Below are positions 51,469 to 60,237 of a stretch of DNA of 64,000 nt, piece by piece. Position numbers and translations under genes: made by a program. The stretch is from Chitinophagaceae bacterium (GTDB lineage Bacteria; Bacteroidota; Bacteroidia; Chitinophagales; Chitinophagaceae): contig CANFKC010000009.1 in assembly GCA_947447265.1 (NCBI GenBank), forward strand, positions 1 to 64,000. Reading direction: 5' to 3'. Each line of letters starts with the position of its first letter. Position 1 is the stretch's first letter. The notes beneath the pieces are model-generated. The model was given only the letters and a program-made list of their open reading frames with translations. It ran no database searches and was not told the DNA's origin.

Positions 51469-51786
51469 ATGAAAACATCAATCATTTCAGCCGTATTAGT
51501 AGTACTGATTTTATCAGTTTTTTCAACCGCAGCAAGTGCTCATGGTTGGAGGCGCTACCACCATGCAAGGTATTGCGGACCGCGCGTTAGCTATTATTCA
51601 CAACCCGTGCAGGTATATGTCGGTCGGCCAGTTGAATACTGCCCGCCAAGAGCCTATGCTTGCCCTCCGCCACTTCCGCCAAGGCATTGTGCACCATACG
51701 GGCAAAGACCACGATATGGGTATAACGAAAGGCCGCGCCGTTATGATAGGGGATATGGTTACAGGCACCACGATTACCGCAGATAA
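51469..51786 (+). CDS. Secreted Tyr/Arg/Pro/His-rich small protein, 105 aa
   Basis: A signal peptide (1-24, ending TAASAHG) precedes a mature part unusually rich in Tyr, Arg, Pro and His (GWRRYHHARYCGPR, PVEYCPPRAYACPPPLPPRH, RRYDRGYGYRHHDYRR), with four cysteines. The frame is open from 51322, but ATG 51469 alone gives a clean signal peptide. Similar low-complexity exported proteins are frequent in Bacteroidota; their function is unknown. A strong terminator follows. Confidence 0.75.
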   Translation: MKTSIISAVLVVLILSVFSTAASAHGWRRYHHARYCGPRVSYYSQPVQVYVGRPVEYCPPRAYACPPPLPPRHCAPYGQRPRYGYNERPRRYDRGYGYRHHDYRR

Positions 51787-51803
51787 TTTTAAGAAATAGT
51801 TCG

Positions 51804-51832
51804 AACAAGGGGCCGCATGTCGGCCCCTTGTT
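51804..51832 (+). terminator. Hairpin terminator after the Tyr/Arg-rich gene
   Basis: A perfect 12-bp stem (AACAAGGGGCCG / CGGCCCCTTGTT, loop CATGT) is followed by a short ATTGT tail. The T tract is weak but the stem is strong and lies 17 bp after the stop. Confidence 0.75.
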
Positions 51833-51976
51833 ATTGTACATTTAAGCAAATGCAAATCTTTAGTTTGTCAGGACTCAAAGCCTGTGTATTATTATCTGAA
51901 AATTAATTTCTAAAATTGGTCAATTCATTAGGTTATTAGGGGGAGTTAACGCATATTTGTATTACAATCCGTATAT

Positions 51977-52825
51977 ATGTCTTACCTCATAGTTGAAAGC
52001 GGCTCTACAAAAACTGACTGGTGCTTATTGAGAAAGAATAAAAAGCCGGTTCATTATACAACGAGTGGAATTAATCCGTACCTGCAATCCCCTGAATCTG
52101 TCCTGGAAATGCTGGAAAAGGAACTCCCACTTTCAGGTTTTAAGCATGCGCCCGAAGCGATATGTTACTATGGCGCCGGTGCTGCATCTGATGCGAAGCA
52201 GAAGGAAATAAAGAGCATTCTTAAAGGCCATTTCGATTGTAATAAAATTGATGTTAATGGAGATATGATGGCTGCCGCAAGGGCACTTTGCGGGGACAAT
52301 AAAGGCATAGTATGCATTCTGGGCACGGGGAGCGCTTCTTGCTATTATGATGGTAAAAAGATTAAGGAGCGCCAGCCATCATTAGGTTACCTAGCGGGAG
52401 ATGAGGGTAGTGGTAACTACATGGGTAAGCGCATTTTACAATACTATACTTATAGCACTTTCGATACCGAGTTGAAAATGGATTTTGAGATGCGCTTTGG
52501 TGCAGACCTGGAGCAGATTGTGTTTAAATTGTATCACGAGCCATACCCCAATCGTTACCTGGCGTCGTTCGTGGCATTGCTTAAGGAAAACAGGGGACAT
52601 TATATGGTGGAAAATATCATAGAAGATTGCCTCAACGACTTTTTTCAGACCTCGATTCTTAAATACCGGCAGAGCTGGAAGAAGCCTTTATACTTTACCG
52701 GTTCTATCGCTTATTATTTTAGCGATGTTCTGCTCAGCCTCTGCCATCAGTACGAGCTGGAACCAGGCATAATAGAGCAAAGCCCGATGGCCGGACTAAT
52801 AAAGTATCATAAAGCGTTATTGTAG
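51977..52825 (+). CDS. BadF/BadG-type ATPase, N-acetylglucosamine kinase-like
   Basis: The 282-residue protein is an ASKHA-fold kinase of the BadF/BadG/BcrA/BcrD family. It has phosphate-1 YLIVESGSTKTDWCLL, connect motif VNGDMMAAARALCG, phosphate-2 CILGTGSASCYY and LAGDEGSGNYMGKRIL. The adenosine-motif region is LYFTGSIAYYF. In Bacteroidota such proteins are annotated as GlcNAc kinases used in amino-sugar recycling. It is compatible with cell wall turnover here, next to other envelope genes. It ends 2 bp from the convergent DsbD-like gene. Confidence 0.88.
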   Translation: MSYLIVESGSTKTDWCLLRKNKKPVHYTTSGINPYLQSPESVLEMLEKELPLSGFKHAPEAICYYGAGAASDAKQKEIKSILKGHFDCNKIDVNGDMMAAARALCGDNKGIVCILGTGSASCYYDGKKIKERQPSLGYLAGDEGSGNYMGKRILQYYTYSTFDTELKMDFEMRFGADLEQIVFKLYHEPYPNRYLASFVALLKENRGHYMVENIIEDCLNDFFQTSILKYRQSWKKPLYFTGSIAYYFSDVLLSLCHQYELEPGIIEQSPMAGLIKYHKALL

Positions 52826-52827
52826 GT

Positions 52828-53955
52828 TCAGCTAATATCTGCCGGGGGTAAAAATTCGCTCATAGCCTTAAGGGGCGCACCCCATAGGCCAGGCAACAGG
52901 TAGACGGCAAATGCAAGTACGCTTATTACCAGGAATAATCTGGTCAGCGAAACATAATCTTGTCCATAAACATTTTTTGCGGGAACATAATCATTTGAGA
53001 ATTTGAGCCATCCTAAGAAATGGATGCTCAGTAATGCGCACATTAGTATCCAAAGCCCGATAAATAGTTCGCGGTCCAGCAGCTGCCAACCCTTGGCGAT
53101 GTCAGCATTTGAGAAAAACTTCATGCCGAGCAGTAGCATGACAAAGCCCATCAGTACTTTAATATAATTGAGTACCGAAGCTGGCATCAGGTTGATGAGA
53201 CGTGGGTAAATAAATGGAGCGGTAAGCCCAAGCGAAAAACCAAGCATGCCTATAACTGGACCTGCAAATCCACCTTTACTGGATAACAGCAGTACCAGCC
53301 CTGTAAGCGGGAAAGTAGACGAAAAAGTAACTACGGGTAATGTGAGTGCCAAAAAGAAAAGACCCGGTGTCGTGCCCTGGCTGGCCTTAGCGTGGGTGGC
53401 GCGGATGAGCCGCATAGGCAACGAAATTTCGAAAGCACCTAACAGCGACATGCCCAGCCCGGCAAGAAAACGAAAAAAGAATAGATTAAATATCCAGTTG
53501 TGGGTTAGTTTACTCAGCCCGGTTGTGCCGGTAATAACTGATGTTATTATGCCTAGCGATGTAAATATAGCAACAAGAAAAACGGAGAAATACGCTGTAT
53601 GCCGGTTGCCTTCGGCCCGCGACTTACTCCTGAAAACCAGCGTACTTATGGTCATAGGTACAAATGCATAAACATAGGGTGTAAAAACTGACAACAGTCC
53701 GATTAGTAGGGTTTCAATAAAAACAAGCAGCAAGGGCTGCCGGCTGTTCATAAAACCTTTGCCAGTGGCGTCATGGGCATCGTTTTTACTTTGACTTTCA
53801 CCTATTTCTTTCTCGGGTTGGTGTGGGTGGGTTGTTACATTCAGTTGCACTTCCTGTGTTTGCGCAACGGTTGGCGAGATGGGTTGAGCAAGAGCACTAC
53901 CAACATTGGTAAAACTAAAAATGAGCAATAGTATTACTAGAAACACATTTTTCAT
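52828..53955 (-). CDS. DsbD-like transmembrane protein lacking both redox cysteines
   Basis: The 375-residue protein has a signal peptide (1-23), a His/Glu-rich linker and eight or so membrane helices. The helices closely follow the DsbD membrane domain of Bacteroidota (GLLGAFEISLP, GGFAGPVIGMLGFSLGLTAPF, LLDRELFIGLWI, YLLPGLWGAPLKAMSEFLPP). DsbD passes electrons from cytoplasmic thioredoxin to the periplasm with one Cys in TMD1 (TPCVFP) and one in TMD4 (FSCTGP). Here these read TPYVYAF (Tyr94) and FSSTFP (Ser213). The N- and C-terminal redox domains are also absent. It cannot use the standard mechanism. Confidence 0.85.
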   Translation of the reverse strand: MKNVFLVILLLIFSFTNVGSALAQPISPTVAQTQEVQLNVTTHPHQPEKEIGESQSKNDAHDATGKGFMNSRQPLLLVFIETLLIGLLSVFTPYVYAFVPMTISTLVFRSKSRAEGNRHTAYFSVFLVAIFTSLGIITSVITGTTGLSKLTHNWIFNLFFFRFLAGLGMSLLGAFEISLPMRLIRATHAKASQGTTPGLFFLALTLPVVTFSSTFPLTGLVLLLSSKGGFAGPVIGMLGFSLGLTAPFIYPRLINLMPASVLNYIKVLMGFVMLLLGMKFFSNADIAKGWQLLDRELFIGLWILMCALLSIHFLGWLKFSNDYVPAKNVYGQDYVSLTRLFLVISVLAFAVYLLPGLWGAPLKAMSEFLPPADIS

Positions 53956-54079
53956 GTCAACGGTGTTTTATGCGTTGTTAATGGTATGCTGCAGAATTGA
54001 ACTATGTGCTAAATATAATGCTTACTTCCGTTAATGAAAAATGGCTTCCACTTACAACAATCCATTCTTGTCTTTGCTT

Positions 54080-55072
54080 TTAAACAACGGCAACTTTGCC
54101 GTGCCTCGATTCCTTCCAGATATTCTGTAATTCCCACTCCTGCTGGCCGGCGAAATCATGCGAGCGCACCGGACAATTTTCAACAGCACATAAATGGCAT
54201 TGCGTGGGCAGGCACCCTTCTATCTGAATGAATACCTCTACTTCGCTACCATAGTGCTTTTTTATCAGCGCGTCAATTTTCTTGATCTCGGCATCGGCAT
54301 CTGATATTTTGTAATAACGCGGAATAGTGAGGTGCGCATCAACGTGCATTCGGCCACTGTGGTTAAGTACCCGAAGGTGATGGATATCTACCCATTGCGG
54401 CAGCCTGTTGCTTTGCAGTACAGCTATAACTTCATTCAGGCGCTTCATATCGGTCTCATCCATTATGCCGGATATGGAACGGCGGATAACCTTGTAACCT
54501 GTCCGCACAATGATGAGCGCGAAACATAGAGCAACTGCACTATCCAGCCACAGGTATTTATTTTTGGTAAGTAGTAACAGGGTGAGACCGATGATAATGG
54601 CAATAGCAGAATAAGCATCAGTAACCAGATGGTTGCCGGCAGAGACCAAAATCATTGAGTTCGTTTTTTCGCCCTGCTTTGCTGCTATTTTTCCAACAAT
54701 AAAGTTTATGCCTCCGGTAACGGCTACAATCAGTAATCCAATGTCAAGCTTATCCAGAGGTTCGGGATGGATGAGGTGTAATACCGCCTCATAAATAATG
54801 GCGCAACCTGCAATGGTGATCATGGTGCCTTCAACGGCTGCTGAAAGAAATTCCGCCTTGCCATGCCCGTAAGGATGATTAGGGTCCCTCGGTTTTGCCG
54901 CAAGGTTTAAACTGAACAGCCCCAGGAAACCAGCCACAACGTTTACTATACCTTCCAGCGCATCGGTAAGTACTGTAACTGAATTAGTGAGATACCATGC
55001 CAGTATCTTGCCTAAAAACAGTGCAATGGAGAGGAACGCGATAAATTGCTGTATACGGACTGCTTTTTTCAT
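54080..55072 (-). CDS. Cation diffusion facilitator (CDF) transporter with Cys-rich tail
   Basis: CDF proteins export Zn2+, Co2+, Fe2+ or similar ions by proton antiport. The 330-residue protein has six membrane helices, the TM2 metal-site segment LTDALEGIVNVVAG, HPYGHGKAEFLSA after TM2 and NHLVTDAYSA in TM5. The cytoplasmic domain (about 205-285) has MDETDMKRLNEV and VDIHHLRVLNHSGRMHVDAHL. The extension after it contains four Cys and a His (GCLPTQCHLCAVENCPVR), a possible metal-sensing or binding tail. The promoter box is at 55083. Confidence 0.93.
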   Translation of the reverse strand: MKKAVRIQQFIAFLSIALFLGKILAWYLTNSVTVLTDALEGIVNVVAGFLGLFSLNLAAKPRDPNHPYGHGKAEFLSAAVEGTMITIAGCAIIYEAVLHLIHPEPLDKLDIGLLIVAVTGGINFIVGKIAAKQGEKTNSMILVSAGNHLVTDAYSAIAIIIGLTLLLLTKNKYLWLDSAVALCFALIIVRTGYKVIRRSISGIMDETDMKRLNEVIAVLQSNRLPQWVDIHHLRVLNHSGRMHVDAHLTIPRYYKISDADAEIKKIDALIKKHYGSEVEVFIQIEGCLPTQCHLCAVENCPVRSHDFAGQQEWELQNIWKESRHGKVAVV

Positions 55073-55082
55073 GGATGGCCAG

Positions 55083-55090
55083 CAAAGATA
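55083..55090 (-). promoter_or_regulatory. -7 box (TAtcTTTG) of the CDF gene
   Basis: TAtcTTTG on the minus strand ends 10 nt before the ATG at 55072. A hairpin (GCTGGTGG/CCACCAGC, 55105-55126) lies just upstream of it and could be a regulatory site. Confidence 0.55.
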
Positions 55091-55156
55091 AACAGTTTTA
55101 CTTTGCTGGTGGGGTTTACCACCAGCTTTATATATAGTTGAAATTCAGGCAATAAA

Positions 55157-55180
55157 AAACCGCCAGGTCTCGGCGGTTTT
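55157..55180 (-). terminator. Orphan intrinsic terminator between divergent genes
   Basis: On the minus strand AACCGCC-GAGACCT-GGCGGTT is followed by TTTTATT. No annotated gene ends here: the CDF gene starts downstream with its own promoter and the YfhO gene points away. It implies a transcript from roughly 55190-55480, possibly a small RNA. Confidence 0.6.
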
Positions 55181-55487
55181 ATGATCTTACAGGTTTAAGC
55201 GGTAAGCTGGTGAAAATAGCTATAGGGGCTTATTCAAAAATGAGGGTTTTTCTCAGTTTAGATTATCAAAAATTGTGCCGGATTTAACAAGATTGGAAAT
55301 TCCTTCTAGAAAATACCTGCGCAATAAAATATTCGCCCGGAATGTTATGTATAAATAATTCGCAATTTTCGATGCATTACCGCAGTAACAGCGGCTAAAA
55401 CGTTACAGTTTATGGGCACTTAACAATATTTAACCGCAATCTGGACAACTTTTTTCATTTTTAATGGTTGTAAGAACTAAGAACGAT
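55181..55487. other. Divergent intergenic region, no ORF; possible sRNA locus
   Basis: About 300 bp with no protein-coding frame on either strand. Its minus-strand transcript would end at the orphan terminator. I could not match it to tmRNA, SRP RNA, RNase P or 6S RNA by eye. Confidence 0.35.
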
Positions 55488-55495
55488 TATTTTTG
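55488..55495 (+). promoter_or_regulatory. -7 box (TAttTTTG) of the YfhO gene
   Basis: TAttTTTG ends 18 nt before ATG 55514. The frame's upstream TTG (55493) lies inside this box, so the ATG is the true start. Confidence 0.6.
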
Positions 55496-55513
55496 TTTCG
55501 TCAAACCTACTAT

Positions 55514-57949
55514 ATGCAATTTGATTTTAAGAAAATACGTATTGATCTGCTCGCAGTTGTGTTGTTTGCTGTCGTGTCATTATTATACTGCTTACCACAG
55601 TTGCAAGGCAAAAAGCTGAGCGGCCATGATAATATTTCCTGGCAGGGTATGGCCCATGAAGCTATGGCCTACCACGATTCTACGGGTAAAGATGTAATGT
55701 GGAGCAACAGTATGTTTGGCGGCATGCCGTCGTTCACTACTTATGCAGTATCAGGTACATCAAACTACATAGGTTATGTACAAGATGCGTTAGAAGCGGT
55801 AGGTAAGCCTGCTTACTTCTTCTTTATCGCCATGTTGTGCTTTTATGTAATGGGCAGGGCGTTAGGTATGGATAAATGGTTGAGCATGTTAGGGGCATTC
55901 GCTTATGCTTTTGCTACCTACAATGCCGTTATTATTAGTGTAGGTCACGATACTAAAATGCTCACCATTGCTTATTTGCCTGCAGCTGTGGCAGGTTTAT
56001 ACATGTTGCTGGCTAAGGCCGAATGGCTCAAGGGTGGTGCGCTTTGGGGGCTGGCGATGGCCCTGATGGTAACCAATGGTCACTATCAGGTTATGTATTA
56101 TTATATGTTTATTTTCATTGCCATGGGCATTGTAATGATGTATATGGCGGTTAAAGACGGCACTATCCAGAAGTTTATGGTTTCCGCGGTAATTGCAGTA
56201 GTAATTGGTTTGGTTGGCATTGGCCCTAACATGGCTTCTACATTGTCAGCCAAGGAATATGCTAAAGAAACGATGCGTGGCGGTGCCAGTGAACTTTCTG
56301 GTCATGATAAAAAGGAGAATGGAGGGTTGGACAAAGAGTATGCCTTCCGTTGGAGTAATGGTATTGGGGAGACGTTTTGTATTATGATACCTTACCTGTA
56401 TGGCGGTTCATCAGGTGAATCAATAGATAAAGCGCCAAAATCGAATGAGTTGGTAGCTGGTAGAGCGGAGAAATTGCCGCTGTATTGGGGCCCTCAACCA
56501 TTTTTAAGTGGTCCGGTTTATTTTGGTGCTATTATATGTTTCCTGTTTGTGTTGGGTCTTATCGTAATTAAATCTGCTCACAAATGGTGGATATTGGGTG
56601 CAAGCCTTTTTGGCATCATGTTGTCATGGGGTAAGAACTTTGATATTATCAACTATTTCTTGTTCGATCATTTGCCGATGCTCAATAAGTTCCGCACACC
56701 CTCTATGGCATTGGTAATTCCTCAATTCCTGTTTCCATTAATGGCAGTCTGGGCCGTTCAAGAGATCATTAACCGTAAAAAAGACAATGCAGAATTGCTT
56801 AAAGGCTTGAAGCTTGCGGCAGGAATTACTGTTGGGTTGTGTGTTTTACTTGGTGTGGGCAGTAGTATGTTCTTCAATTTCGCAGGTGCGGAAGATGGCC
56901 AATTACCAGCAGAATTAATTCCGCTCATAAAACAAGACAGGGCTTCGCTTGCCATGATTAGCGGGCTTAAAAGTGCTGCTTTTATACTGGTAGCAGCAGG
57001 TTTACTTTGGGCTTTTATTACCGATAAAATTAAATCCACAATGCTTTTGGGCGGCCTTGCACTAATAATTGCAATAGACCTGCTGCCAGTGGCACATACT
57101 TATCTGAATGAAAGTCATTATACTGATGCAGCGGACCTGGAAGCAACGTTTACGCCACGGCCTGTTGATAAGGCTATAATGGCAGATAAAGACCCTTATT
57201 ACCGCGTATTAGACCTCACCCGTGATCCTTACAATGATGCGGTACAGTCTTACTTCCACAAATGTATCGGTGGTTACTCCCCGGCGAAAATGGAAATTTA
57301 CCAGGATCTTATTGACAGGCACATGAGCAGGGGCTTTAATGCCGAAGTGCTGAACATGCTGAACACCAAGTATATTATTAGTGGTGGACAGAAGAGCGAA
57401 CCTAACGCATTCCCTAACCGCAGCGCTTGTGGTAATGCATGGTTTGTTGAAGAGGTTAAATGGGCAAAAAATGCTGATGAAGAAATAAATGGATTGAATG
57501 CTCCGGGACTTACTGACACTACCATTATGCCAGACGCCTTTAAGCCGCTGAAAACAGCTGTGATGAGGGAAACGTTCAAGAACGAAATGGGCAACTATCA
57601 GTTTGGTAAAGACAGTACTTCATTTGTAAAGCTGGATAGATATGGATTGAACGATATTTCTTTTGTTTCGGGCAATAGCAAACCTGGTTTGGCCGTTTTC
57701 TCTGACATCTACTATGAAAAAGGCTGGAAAGCATATGTTGACGACAAAGAAACTCCGATTATGAAGGCTGATTATGTGCTCCGTGCTTTAAAGATACCGG
57801 CAGGTAACCACAAAATACGGTTTGAATTCAGGCCGGAAAGTTATTACAACGGTAAAAAGATTGGCGTTGCAACGAGCGTAATTCTGATACTTCTGGTCAT
57901 TGCCGCTTTAGCCCAGAGTTTCCGTAAATCGGAATCACCAGTAGCTTAA
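55514..57949 (+). CDS. YfhO family membrane protein
   Basis: The 811-residue protein has about 12 membrane helices in its first 560 residues (LAVVLFAVVSLLYCLPQL start; periplasmic loop with HDNISWQGMAHEA). A mixed periplasmic domain and a final helix (VATSVILILLVIAALAQ) follow. YfhO proteins resemble GT-C glycosyltransferases and in Firmicutes help decorate teichoic acids (established for YfhO-like proteins); in Bacteroidota the role is unknown. FDHLPMLNKFRTPSMALV and KIPAGNHKIRFEFRPESYYNG are family-like segments. LbH acyltransferase and flippase genes follow, pointing to glycan work. Confidence 0.88.
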   Translation: MQFDFKKIRIDLLAVVLFAVVSLLYCLPQLQGKKLSGHDNISWQGMAHEAMAYHDSTGKDVMWSNSMFGGMPSFTTYAVSGTSNYIGYVQDALEAVGKPAYFFFIAMLCFYVMGRALGMDKWLSMLGAFAYAFATYNAVIISVGHDTKMLTIAYLPAAVAGLYMLLAKAEWLKGGALWGLAMALMVTNGHYQVMYYYMFIFIAMGIVMMYMAVKDGTIQKFMVSAVIAVVIGLVGIGPNMASTLSAKEYAKETMRGGASELSGHDKKENGGLDKEYAFRWSNGIGETFCIMIPYLYGGSSGESIDKAPKSNELVAGRAEKLPLYWGPQPFLSGPVYFGAIICFLFVLGLIVIKSAHKWWILGASLFGIMLSWGKNFDIINYFLFDHLPMLNKFRTPSMALVIPQFLFPLMAVWAVQEIINRKKDNAELLKGLKLAAGITVGLCVLLGVGSSMFFNFAGAEDGQLPAELIPLIKQDRASLAMISGLKSAAFILVAAGLLWAFITDKIKSTMLLGGLALIIAIDLLPVAHTYLNESHYTDAADLEATFTPRPVDKAIMADKDPYYRVLDLTRDPYNDAVQSYFHKCIGGYSPAKMEIYQDLIDRHMSRGFNAEVLNMLNTKYIISGGQKSEPNAFPNRSACGNAWFVEEVKWAKNADEEINGLNAPGLTDTTIMPDAFKPLKTAVMRETFKNEMGNYQFGKDSTSFVKLDRYGLNDISFVSGNSKPGLAVFSDIYYEKGWKAYVDDKETPIMKADYVLRALKIPAGNHKIRFEFRPESYYNGKKIGVATSVILILLVIAALAQSFRKSESPVA

Positions 57950-57986
57950 GGAATCTCAGATATCACAGGTAAAATATGGCAACGCA

Positions 57987-58508
57987 TTGAGTAATGACAA
58001 AAATATCTTAGGAATGAGAGCGGAAATGGGGCTTGGTTTTTACCTGGCCGATTTCCTTTTTCGGAGGATATTGCGCAGAAATGCTGACGTAAAGTGGGCG
58101 ATCCATCATACCAGTACCATACATTGTCCAGAGAAATTATTGGTCGGGAAGAGTGTTTATCCCGGCGATTCTCCCGGTGTATATATCAATGCTAAGAACG
58201 GTATATCGGTTGGTGATTATACGAACATCAGCCCTAATGTAGGTTTGGTCTCAGTAAATCACGATTTAATTGACAATGGCAGGCATTTGCCAGCAGCACC
58301 TATTTCAATTGGACGGTTTTGCTGGATAGGCATGGGAGCCATAATATTACCCGGCGTGCAATTAGGCGATTTTACAACCGTGGGGGCAGGGGCAATTGTT
58401 ACGAAAAGTTTCCCGGATGGGTACTGTGTTTTAGGCGGCAATCCGGCGAGGATAATTAAGCAGTTGAATAAGGTGGAGTGCGATGCATTTGCAAAAAGTA
58501 AGGGTTGA
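57987..58508 (+). CDS. Left-handed beta-helix acyltransferase
   Basis: The 173-residue protein carries hexapeptide repeats (NGISVGDYTNISPNVGL, IGRFCWIGMGAIILPGVQLGDFTTVGAGAIVTKSFPDGYCVLGGNPARII) of the LbH acetyltransferase fold, as in LacA/WbbJ/CysE relatives. It likely acetylates a sugar or lipid intermediate. The call starts at TTG 57987; ATG 58014 (MRAEMGLGFYLADFLF) is equally possible. It lies between the YfhO gene (37 bp) and a flippase (21 bp), so the three form a probable surface-glycan operon. Confidence 0.88.
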   Translation: MSNDKNILGMRAEMGLGFYLADFLFRRILRRNADVKWAIHHTSTIHCPEKLLVGKSVYPGDSPGVYINAKNGISVGDYTNISPNVGLVSVNHDLIDNGRHLPAAPISIGRFCWIGMGAIILPGVQLGDFTTVGAGAIVTKSFPDGYCVLGGNPARIIKQLNKVECDAFAKSKG

Positions 58509-58529
58509 GTTTAATAGCTAAGTAATTAC

Positions 58530-59942
58530 ATGGCTGGCAAGAAAAATGCGTTTTATAGCAATTCATTTCTGATATTCATTACCAGGTTTTTCCCGTCGCT
58601 GGTAAACCTTGCGGTGATGGTATATTTTTCAAAACGATTACCTGCCGAAGTATACGGCAACTACAATAACTTCTGGATACACCTCAACGTTTTTTATCCC
58701 TTTATCTTCTTTGGACTGCATGCGTTTGTTACCACCTATGCGCCGGGCACATTGTTACGACTACTAAAGAATATAAAGTTCAACCAGTACCTGGTTTTCG
58801 CGGGGTGGGGAGTTGCGTTGAGTAGCAGCTTTGCAATGCTGCAAAGTACTCGGCTGGATGTTTCTTTTTGGGTTTCGTTTCTTTTTATTTTAGGTTACGC
58901 TTTTACGTTTGTGCTGGAGTCGGTCATTATGGCCATGGGCAATTTTTCGCTTTTAATAGCGGTTAACGTAGCGTATTCGCTTGCTTACTGGCTTATTCAC
59001 TATTCAGTGCTCAAAGATGCCGCATCTATTAGTTTGGTATTCCTTTTATTGTTGATTACCATAGTTTTAAAGGTGCTTGTTTACATTGTATATGTAGGTA
59101 TAAAGCAAAAATCACGAGAAGGGGATATCGAGCCCGTATCGGCGCCAGAAATAGCTAAAGCCCGCTCATTATGGTTCCATTTGGGGCTATATGATAATGT
59201 GCAGAACCTTTCTTTGTGGATAGATAAGTTCGCCATCTCATTACTGTTTACATCGGGAGTGTCTGCAGTGTATTTTAATGGCTCTCAGAATATCCCCTTT
59301 ATTCCTCTGCTGATAGGCGCCGCAGGTAATGCCATCCTTATTCAGTTAGCCGGCGGAAATGTAAGTAGTGAAAAAGAGCAGACCGTGGCATTGATGAACC
59401 AGTCGGGCAGGGTACTTTCCTGTATTGTTTTCCCGGTTTTCTTTTTTTTACTGGCTTACAGTCATGAATTATTTGCCATAATATTTCCGCGATATGAAGC
59501 TTCAGTGCCAATCTTCATAGCGTCACTATTTATATTGCCGGTACGGGCCTACAACTTTACCACTGTTTTGCAGCGCATGCATAAAGGGGCTATTATTAAT
59601 AAAGGTGCAATAGGCGAAATACTATTGGCTATCCTGCTCATGTACCCATTGTACATGTGGCTTGGTCTACCGGGTTTGGCATTGAGTTTCGTTGTATCCA
59701 CATACCTGCAGGCCGCCTACTATGTCAGCCAAACAGGCAAGTTGCTTCAAGTAAGTGCATGGCAGCTGCTGCCGGTAAGTAACTGGCTGGTGAAGTTTGT
59801 TGTGGTGGGTGCTGTCTTGTTTGGGCTGCATTATTTTGTGGGCCCGCACTTTACAGGTTTTGCTGCTTTGTTTGCTGGTGGGGGAGTAATGATGGTTGTA
59901 ATGGGTGGGTCGTTGGTGGTGGAGATGAGGAAGGGAAAATAG
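58530..59942 (+). CDS. Polysaccharide flippase (MOP superfamily, Wzx-like)
   Basis: The 470-residue protein has 12-14 membrane helices. It begins with the MOP-type FYSNSFLIFITRFFPSLVNLAVMVYFSKRLPAEVYGNYNNFW and has charged loops between helix pairs. No soluble domain is present. Such proteins flip undecaprenyl-linked oligosaccharides across the inner membrane. It ends the YfhO-acyltransferase-flippase run. No glycosyltransferase genes are in the window, so this may be one piece of a scattered pathway. Confidence 0.87.
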   Translation: MAGKKNAFYSNSFLIFITRFFPSLVNLAVMVYFSKRLPAEVYGNYNNFWIHLNVFYPFIFFGLHAFVTTYAPGTLLRLLKNIKFNQYLVFAGWGVALSSSFAMLQSTRLDVSFWVSFLFILGYAFTFVLESVIMAMGNFSLLIAVNVAYSLAYWLIHYSVLKDAASISLVFLLLLITIVLKVLVYIVYVGIKQKSREGDIEPVSAPEIAKARSLWFHLGLYDNVQNLSLWIDKFAISLLFTSGVSAVYFNGSQNIPFIPLLIGAAGNAILIQLAGGNVSSEKEQTVALMNQSGRVLSCIVFPVFFFLLAYSHELFAIIFPRYEASVPIFIASLFILPVRAYNFTTVLQRMHKGAIINKGAIGEILLAILLMYPLYMWLGLPGLALSFVVSTYLQAAYYVSQTGKLLQVSAWQLLPVSNWLVKFVVVGAVLFGLHYFVGPHFTGFAALFAGGGVMMVVMGGSLVVEMRKGK

Positions 59943-59969
59943 AGGCTTACGTATAATCTAAAAGATACG

Positions 59970-59977
59970 TATCTTTG
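59970..59977 (+). promoter_or_regulatory. -7 box (TAtcTTTG) of the toxin-antitoxin pair
   Basis: TAtcTTTG ends 14 nt before ATG 59992. It overlaps AGATACGTATCT, a 12-bp perfect palindrome at 59964-59975 that could be the antitoxin operator. Confidence 0.65.
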
Positions 59978-59991
59978 CTAAAAATAGAGCT

Positions 59992-60237
59992 ATGACTGTC
60001 AAACTAACGTTAAGCATAGACAAGCAAACCATTGAAAGAGCCAAAGTCCTTTCTTCAAAAAGAGGAAAAAGCATAAGCAAAATTGTTGAAGAGTATCTGG
60101 ATTCGATTGCCCCGAGCGATGAAAAGAAAGAGTCGGTGGTAGATCAACTGGCTGGAGTATTAAAAAATAAAGTACCTGCCAATGTAGATTGGAAAGATAT
60201 TAAGGCAGACCATTTAAAGAAAAAGTATGGTTGCTAA
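59992..60237 (+). CDS. VapB-like antitoxin (DUF6364/RHH type)
   Basis: The 81-residue protein has a ribbon-helix-helix start (TVKLTLSIDKQTIERAKVLSSKRGKSISKIVEEYLDSI in part), followed by a linker and a toxin-contact tail (VPANVDWKDIKADHLKKKYGC). It matches DUF6364-type antitoxins. It overlaps the PIN toxin gene by 11 nt. A palindrome lies on its promoter, consistent with autoregulation by the TA complex. Confidence 0.9.
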   Translation: MTVKLTLSIDKQTIERAKVLSSKRGKSISKIVEEYLDSIAPSDEKKESVVDQLAGVLKNKVPANVDWKDIKADHLKKKYGC

